The notes under the pieces are model-generated. The model was not told where the DNA came from and searched no databases. It saw only the letters and a program-made list of their open reading frames with translations. A stretch of 64,000 bases of DNA from Watersipora subatra (lineage: Eukaryota > Bryozoa > Gymnolaemata > Cheilostomatida > Watersiporidae), in NCBI RefSeq assembly GCF_963576615.1, contig NC_088709.1, positions 17,435,264 through 17,499,263 on the forward strand, read 5' to 3'. This document shows positions 59,301-64,000 of the stretch, one piece after another; position 1 is the stretch's first letter, and the number at the start of each line of letters is the position of its first letter. Made by a program: the position numbers and the translations under genes.

Positions 59301-61814
59301 ATCTTCAACCATTAAAAAATGAAATGTATAGAATTTAGCCTACATAATTTTTAAAAACATACATAATTTTACAGCTGTTTGGTAAACAATTTGAAATAGG
59401 ACAAAATGAGGATTAATTTAACATATAGGTAGTTTATGGTTGACTAAACCTGCAATGAGTAACATCGTTGCAAAAAATTTTTTAGTTTCCCAACAAAGGC
59501 GTCCAGTTTGTCCAGTTAATAGATAATAATTGATTTATAGATAATAGTTGAGGGAGGGCAACTCCCAAAAGATATTCGGTCTGTTCAGTCATTCAGTGTG
59601 TTCGGCTTTTCGTATCTACCGGTTTATTTTGCACACAGCTGCATGACTAGCTGGTTTGTTTATGTTCACTTATGACTATGTTTTGCCTAGTTGAATTCCC
59701 AGCACTGCATGGGTATTAAAACAGCTTATAAACAGTGGCTGGTAATGTAGTTGCCAATGGCTAATTAGAGTAAGCTACTATACCTATTACTAAAGTTACT
59801 AATAAGAGCGAGCAGGAACTTACTAATGAGAGCAAGCATTTGTGACGTCGCGCATAACACAGAGTCACTATGCCTATTTTAACCCAGATAATGACTATCT
59901 GCCCAACATCATGGAGCTTAATGGGTTAGCTAATCGCCTATGAATAGAACGATCGTATCCTCTACTATAAGGATTTTTAATCGCTAGATTCAAGTCGCTA
60001 TAAGTGGACATAGAGTGAACATGAAGACAAAAAGACCAAAATACAAACACTGATTTATATGAAGATTAGTTAAACAATATACCGTAAAACCTCTAATTGA
60101 ACTCCATGGCGCTCTATTTTTCAACCTTTCCTTTATAGTGACGGTCATTTGGAGGCGGCGTTCAAATAGAGGCTGCCGGTGTATTTTTCAAATAGCTCAT
60201 CAGAATTTTCGGAAGACAAATTTAGCTCTATTACGGGCAAAGCGAATGTCAGCTATATTTTGCTCTCTTTTCCTGGTGGAGCGATATTAAACCTTTTGGA
60301 TGCAATAAATTTGCTAAATTTCCTTCAACTTGTCAAATATCTCCTAATAAATGTGCAACGAGAAACATAATATAATCGAGAAATATCTTTACCAGTTGAT
60401 ATCTATCGCTTGCAATTGACCTGCGATGATATTATAGCCTGTGTCCTTCTTTGCAATTTGTTGACATCTTCAATTTTAATTCATTCTAAATTTGTAGATA
60501 TACTTTCATTTTATATCTATATTTAGCAAATTTGTTGAATAAAATCTCATCGCACTCATTGATATGTTTGCTACAGTTTGCAGTCACAACTAGTTTTTTA
60601 TGTGCAATATAGAAGTGGAGTGATGAGCATCGATCCATTGTAAGCCGTGTTAAGATAGCTGCAAGGATGCTATTAAATAACATGCTATAAATCTGCATAT
60701 TTGTAAGTTATACAATAAAAATTTATCAAATGATACAAATATATATATTCATGAACAAGTGACATAGACAAACCATACTTATATTAGAAGCAGAAACAAA
60801 AATTAACGCTTTTAAAACAAAAATATTTCCATAGTTTGCTTGGATAGCTGCGTTCAGATTGTTGCTTTCGATGGAACGACCATCTTCTAGTTGTCCAATA
60901 CCTTCCACAATATTTTCTGGCCTCAAACTTTTCTTCTGCACAGCTGAACTAGTTGATATTAGCGTACAAACAATTTTTTGACAGAGCAAAACTTTCACGC
61001 GCTGCATTTGGCACCAATGCAACGCGTAAAAGTTTGATCGCTAAATGTAACCTTTGATCCAATAATTGCAAACCAGTTTTTATAAGCATGTCTTTCGAAG
61101 TATTAGGACTGCGTTAAACATGGAACTACTATTAGCCTGAGACAGTTAGTAGTTATTTCTATAAAGTTGCTTCAAAGTTTTAACTAAAACAACGAAAAGC
61201 TTTGGAATTGGACAACGAGAGAATTAATTGTTATTGATATAATTGATATAAAAAATTTATTATTAATACAATTTTGTGGACACTTCTCCTGATCAGTTGA
61301 TATAATAGGCTCGTAAAGATCAAATAAAGTCAGAGTGTCGGTCAAACCGAGGTGGCGTTCAATTGGATAGTAGCGGTCTATTTTTCAACCCTTCTCTCAG
61401 GGTGGCGGTAAATTGGAGGTGGCGTTCAAATAGAGGTGACATTCAATTAGAGGTTTTACGGTAGTTTCAATGGTAGAGCATAACTGTACAATTCCAGCCC
61501 AAACTCAAAGTTTAAACTAACACAATGCTCATATGACTCAACCTTTGGGAAGAATGAACATGTGTCAGATAGCTAGCAATAAAATAGAATTTAAAATGGC
61601 ATCAGGCAATCTATCCCTTGATAGAGCATCATCTCTCACCTCTATGATCTTGTTGATCCTCTTGAACATGTTGCGCAGCTCAGCTTCCTGGTCTGAAGGA
61701 ATTGAGCTGAACTTTTGCTCCAATACTCCATCTTTGAGACTCGGGATACCGAACAGTTGTCCCAAGGAGCCATCGCTTCCCACAAGGTTAGTCCAGCTGT
61801 AAAGGTCTATCTCT
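50147..61814 (-). CDS. PRODH: Proline dehydrogenase, mitochondrial (C-terminal six exons)
   Basis: Exons in transcript order: 61814-61640, 57741-57595, 57370-57249, 55126-54968, 54164-54076, 50325-50147. All phases fit (2-0, 0-0, 0-2, 2-2, 2-1, 1-stop), giving about 291 residues. PRODH oxidises L-proline to pyrroline-5-carboxylate with FAD, on the mitochondrial inner membrane. Diagnostic motifs in order: [81 protein letters not shown]. The Arg pair of YLTRRAAEN corresponds to the substrate-carboxylate arginines of bacterial PutA. The sequence fits PRODH1/sluggish-A better than the hydroxyproline enzyme PRODH2. The mitochondrial presequence and N-terminal part lie beyond 64000. Confidence 0.95.
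50450..50640. repeat. Degenerate CACCACAATACCAGTTTTACCAG repeat
   Basis: About six imperfect units of roughly 30 bp in the last PRODH intron. Confidence 0.8.
50872..50955. repeat. 27-bp tandem repeat, 3 units
   Basis: Unit CAACTGTCTAGTCTTAGAAC plus CAACACA, nearly identical copies. Last PRODH intron. Confidence 0.9.
51776..51825. repeat. Perfect 23-bp-stem hairpin
   Basis: 51776-51798 (CACATGTGAACTTTAATTCT plus GTC) is exactly inverted at 51803-51825, with TGTC between. A related TTCACATTTCACATGTGAAA motif lies about 85 bases upstream. Confidence 0.92.
52066..52935. mobile_element. Family-2 TIR element, third full copy
   Basis: Left end TACAGTAGATGCTACTTTTT and right end ACGTTGTAGGAGCGTATGCT are inverted with divergence. 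The interior matches the copies at 8040 and 29165, including the tRNA-like segment GCGATCAATTGGTGCAGGTG and GGTTCACCAATCCGAAT (about 52372-52420). Confidence 0.7.
53100..53660. repeat. Dispersed repeat matching 13390-13985
   Basis: Shares CATTGTAATGTTACATTTTC, GCAGATCATAACCACTAAAT and a CTATACCCCTCTATAC run near its end. Boundaries not defined. Confidence 0.55.
53844..53941. repeat. CCCGGCGTTGC-type terminus, reverse, solo
   Basis: Ends GACTTATTTATTACCCACGC-AACACTC and TCTAGTTA, matching the right end of 17612-17914 in degraded form. Confidence 0.5.
54076..54164 (-). CDS. PRODH: PRODH exon
   Basis: Acceptor TTTGACCAG, donor TTG|GTGAGC, phase 2 to phase 1. Encodes [20 protein letters not shown] and CDHITFPL. 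An in-frame reading past the donor is open but leaves the family consensus. Confidence 0.95.
54435..54690. repeat. About 60-bp tandem repeat, 4 units
   Basis: Unit CTAATGTAAGAAAGAGTAAG, then TGACACCGTGTACTCCTATC and ACTACCACAGAACATAGG, with an optional CTC insert. Between two PRODH exons. Confidence 0.92.
54968..55126 (-). CDS. PRODH: PRODH exon
   Basis: Acceptor CTTCGTTACAG, donor ACG|GTAACT, phase 2 to phase 2. Encodes [20 protein letters not shown] and ends [13 protein letters not shown]. The open frame on the opposite strand is its shadow. Confidence 0.95.
55282..55420. repeat. Family-1-type terminus fragment
   Basis: ATACCTTGAATTACGAGTGT and GAAATTCGAGGTACGAGG recall the CATACCTCGACATACGAG end of the element at 3755-4414. 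A tRNA-like GGTGGCTGAG and GGTTCGAATGC follow at 55397-55425. Confidence 0.5.
55500..57240. other. PRODH intron, nothing firm recognised
   Basis: AT-rich. A GTATGTTGAGGTATAG word near 56600 may be another family-1 end. No exon needed here, as the flanking PRODH exons join in phase. Confidence 0.5.
57249..57370 (-). CDS. PRODH: PRODH exon
   Basis: Acceptor TTCTATATAG, donor TTGG|GTATGT, phase 0 to phase 2. Encodes [20 protein letters not shown] and [11 protein letters not shown]. Confidence 0.95.
57595..57741 (-). CDS. PRODH: PRODH exon
   Basis: Acceptor CTTGTTTTGTAG, donor AAG|GTCAGC, phase 0 at both ends, 49 codons. Encodes [20 protein letters not shown] and NTYQCYLK, the strongest PRODH signature in the window. 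Confidence 0.96.
57750..60079. other. PRODH intron, nothing recognised
   Basis: AT-rich, without clear repeat ends or coding sequence. Flanking exons join without any residue missing from the family alignment. Confidence 0.5.
60080..61463. mobile_element. TIR element copy D (ACCGTAAAACC family), complete ends
   Basis: Starts TACCGTAAAACCTCTAATTG and ends ATTCAATTAGAGGTTTTACG-GTA, with subterminal AAATAGAGG and GGCGTTCAA repeats on both sides. Best-preserved copy, 1.38 kb. The minus strand carries a short frame (60726-61022) with [19 protein letters not shown], similar to EDIVESIGQLKDVHCIESNN in copy B. It sits between two PRODH exons. Confidence 0.8.
61640..61814 (-). CDS. PRODH: PRODH exon, first one in the window
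   Basis: Acceptor TTGACTGTTACAG, donor GAG|GTGAGA, phase 2 to phase 0, 58 codons. Encodes [15 protein letters not shown] and [13 protein letters not shown], aligning with the less conserved stretch before the catalytic barrel. No upstream exon was found between it and the window edge. Confidence 0.85.
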
Positions 61815-62195
61815 CTGTAACAGTCAACGAATAACAACAATAATAACAACAGTGTTAACCAGTTAGATAACTCAAAACCCTTATATAACGCAATTACTTA
61901 ATTATAATTTCTCAGTTAAAATTCATCTCAGGGTCCAGACCAGAATTCATTGGAGTTGCTTTCTCTTATCGACTGTTCATATGACAGGAAACTCTAAATG
62001 CATACGTACAATACATACATTCTCCAGTCAAACTGCCAGTGATTTTATGTGAGTGTGAGTGGTGATATCCATCACATTAAATCTAATCCACAGCTAGATG
62101 TGTAACCAATATTCACATGTCATAACCGCATACCCTATATTATATAATGCATCTATTATATACTGTATGCATAATATACTGTATCTATTATATAC

Positions 62196-62875
62196 CTAGC
62201 CTGTCTTGACAAGCTGTTGTTTTTGCGTAGTTGTCCCCCCGTCGAGCGGCGAGCAACAACAGCTTGTCACAAGACGTACTGCACCTGATGCATCAGCTGC
62301 ACTTATAAGGAGTTGCTCTCTTCCGTCTACGCGGCTCGGCTGCGATGTTATTCCGGTCGCTCCATTGGTAATCGTAGTCATCATTGGATTTCACGCAAAA
62401 ATTTATGTAGAAAAATTAAGATAAGAACATTTAACTGGCGACCCCTCTCTGCAGTAAACTTTTTGAGAATTTGAGAACTTAGGCAACAACGGCGACTAAA
62501 CATGTCGTTATTTGTGCGCTCAGTCAGTTTTATTTCTATTTTTGTATCAGTCAGTTTTATTTGTTCTTATGGATTTTATTTTGAGTTTAATTTATTCTTA
62601 AGTTCTACTAAAGTTTATCACATAAACTGGTCTTTGGTTAAACATTTTAATCTTGTTTTGTTTCTACATAAATTTTTGCGTGAAATCCGTTACCAATACC
62701 AATGGAGCGACCGACATAACATCGCGACCAAGCCCTGTAGACGGAAGAAAACAACTCCCTATAAGTGCAGCTGATGCATCAGGTGCAGTACGTCTTGTGA
62801 CAAGCTGTTGTTGCTCGCCGCTCGACGGGGGGACAACTACGCAAAAACAACAGCTTGTCAAGACAGGCTATTATA
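62196..62875. mobile_element. Foldback element with about 215-bp arms, LTR-like features
   Basis: Arms 62196-62413 and 62661-62875 are inverted copies, relatively GC-rich, containing GTTGTCCCCCCGTCGAGCGG and TGCACCTGATGCATCAGCTG. Each arm has its own inner palindrome (GACAAGCTGTTGTT and AACAACAGCTTGTC). The spacer starts with a TTTAACTGGCGACCCC stretch that resembles the primer-binding region after a retroelement LTR; that reading is tentative. AT-rich palindromic DNA flanks it. Confidence 0.75.
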
Positions 62876-62879
62876 TACC

Positions 62880-64000
62880 GTATGTATTACGTACCGTATA
62901 CAATATATACAGTATATAATACATACTGTTTATGTTATATACAGTATGTATTATAACCTTTATACATATACACATGCCGTCTATATTAGACACTGTATGA
63001 ATAATACACTGTTGAATATATGTAGGATATTACTATGTACAGTATGTTGAGGTATATTAATTATACGTAACAGCTGAATTAATAGAGAGATAAACATTAA
63101 AAAGGTTTAAATGTTGCTAGAGTGTAGAGGCAGTTGAACAGAGTGGTATGCCTAGCAACACACAAGTTCTACGGCAGACAGGAAGAGAACGCACTGTATG
63201 AGTCAGCTGAATGCACCGTATGAATCTGCTGCCAGTCGGGTTACCCACGGTGTGAGAAATGAAGAAGAGTGAAGCATTTTACTGCTCTTCAGCTTTATAA
63301 GACAGTTTACACTATAAACAAACAGCTTGGTATCTCTCTTTTTAGTGAGAAATTTTATCCAGCTCCTAGCGCAAGTAGTTGGCAATGCCATACAACTAAC
63401 ATTAGTAAAAACTTATTATCAACAGTTATTGTATTTAAAATCTTTGAATAACATAAAGCTATTTGCTATATTTCACCGATATTATTTTGTAATAAAAAAT
63501 CAAGTAACTACGAAAACCTACTTATACAACTTCAGAACATTACATTCTCTTCCAGTTTAACTTATGCAGCAAATCATCATAAACTTTACTGTTAAACTCA
63601 AACAAAATATTAAACACGTTAACTAGATTTGTGGCCGAGTGAAAAAGATTGCGTGTACTAATAAAAATAAGTGAACAACCCAATGAATATTCACTCAAAC
63701 TACAAATTCAATATTACCGCTTTAGTGCTTAATAACGCTTGACTAAATTTCCTGTGTCAAACTATACATGAAACCTTAGAAATCTCAAGCAAAGTGAAAT
63801 CTGAGTATACAGGCTTGTGTGTAGCGCAGAAACTTCCAATAATTGGAAGAAGCGAGTAGAATAACCTGCTCACGAAACCAGCAAAAATTATATTTTTATC
63901 ACTGAATACCTGAGCAACACTTTGATGCAAATTTAGTTGTCAAATTTGATACTAAACGCAACATGTTTATCAATTTAGGAGTGTTCATGGTAATGAAGTG
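62880..64000. other. PRODH intron to window edge, no exon seen
   Basis: Starts with TATACAGTATATAATACATAC-type simple sequence, then unremarkable AT-rich DNA. I searched the minus strand for the preceding PRODH exon and did not find it. Confidence 0.5.

Noticed and set aside
61533-61802. Plus-strand frame near 61.6 kb
   Set aside because: Antisense of the PRODH exon at 61640-61814.
63203-63391. Candidate upstream PRODH exon on the minus strand
   Set aside because: Neither its translation nor its splice context matches the PRODH region expected before 61814.

Overview
This is AT-rich nuclear DNA from an invertebrate animal. The evidence is spliced genes with long introns, GT-AG exon borders, mitochondrial-type and DNA-repair genes of animal families, and a dense load of eukaryotic DNA transposons, MITEs and tRNA-derived SINEs. 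The repeat style would fit a lophotrochozoan such as a bryozoan or mollusc, but that is a weak inference; nothing in the window fixes the species.

Three protein-coding genes can be read. (1) Positions 483-39649, plus strand: a BRCA1-type tumour-suppressor/E3-ligase gene whose RING-encoding 5' exons lie left of the window. Thirteen coding exons join in one unbroken frame of about 1,747 residues: a 2.6-kb and a 1.3-kb Ser/Lys-rich exon, several short linker exons, and five exons that build the C-terminal tandem BRCT repeats. One junction uses a GC donor. (2) Positions 41900-44034, minus strand: a two-exon, 449-residue protein with a Pro/Ser-rich N-terminal half and a C-terminal six-bladed NHL-type propeller, convergent with the BRCA1 gene. 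(3) Positions 50147-61814, minus strand: the C-terminal six exons of mitochondrial proline dehydrogenase (PRODH); its N-terminal exons lie right of the window. The three genes show no evident functional link.

The rest is intron and intergenic DNA filled with repeats. There are two hAT-like non-autonomous elements with perfect 8-bp target duplications (14356-14820, 35957-37116), a third hAT-like element (6483-7193), a Harbinger-like MITE nested in a larger TIR element (8269-8594 inside 8040-10118), and several long foldback elements (9100-9992, 16293-17129, 45527-45734, 62196-62875). A family with ends reading ACCGTAAAACCTCTAATTGA has four copies, one inserted in another. A second TIR family carries the same SINE-like cargo in three copies. 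Tandem arrays include a 16-bp minisatellite that appears to have grown out of a transposon terminus (5164-5556) and a 28-bp array (25333-25610).

No prokaryotic-style system, CRISPR array, rRNA or convincing functional tRNA gene was seen. The strongest results are the reconstructed BRCA1-like gene, including its GC-AG intron and altered phosphate-pocket residues, and the nested and expanding mobile-element structures.
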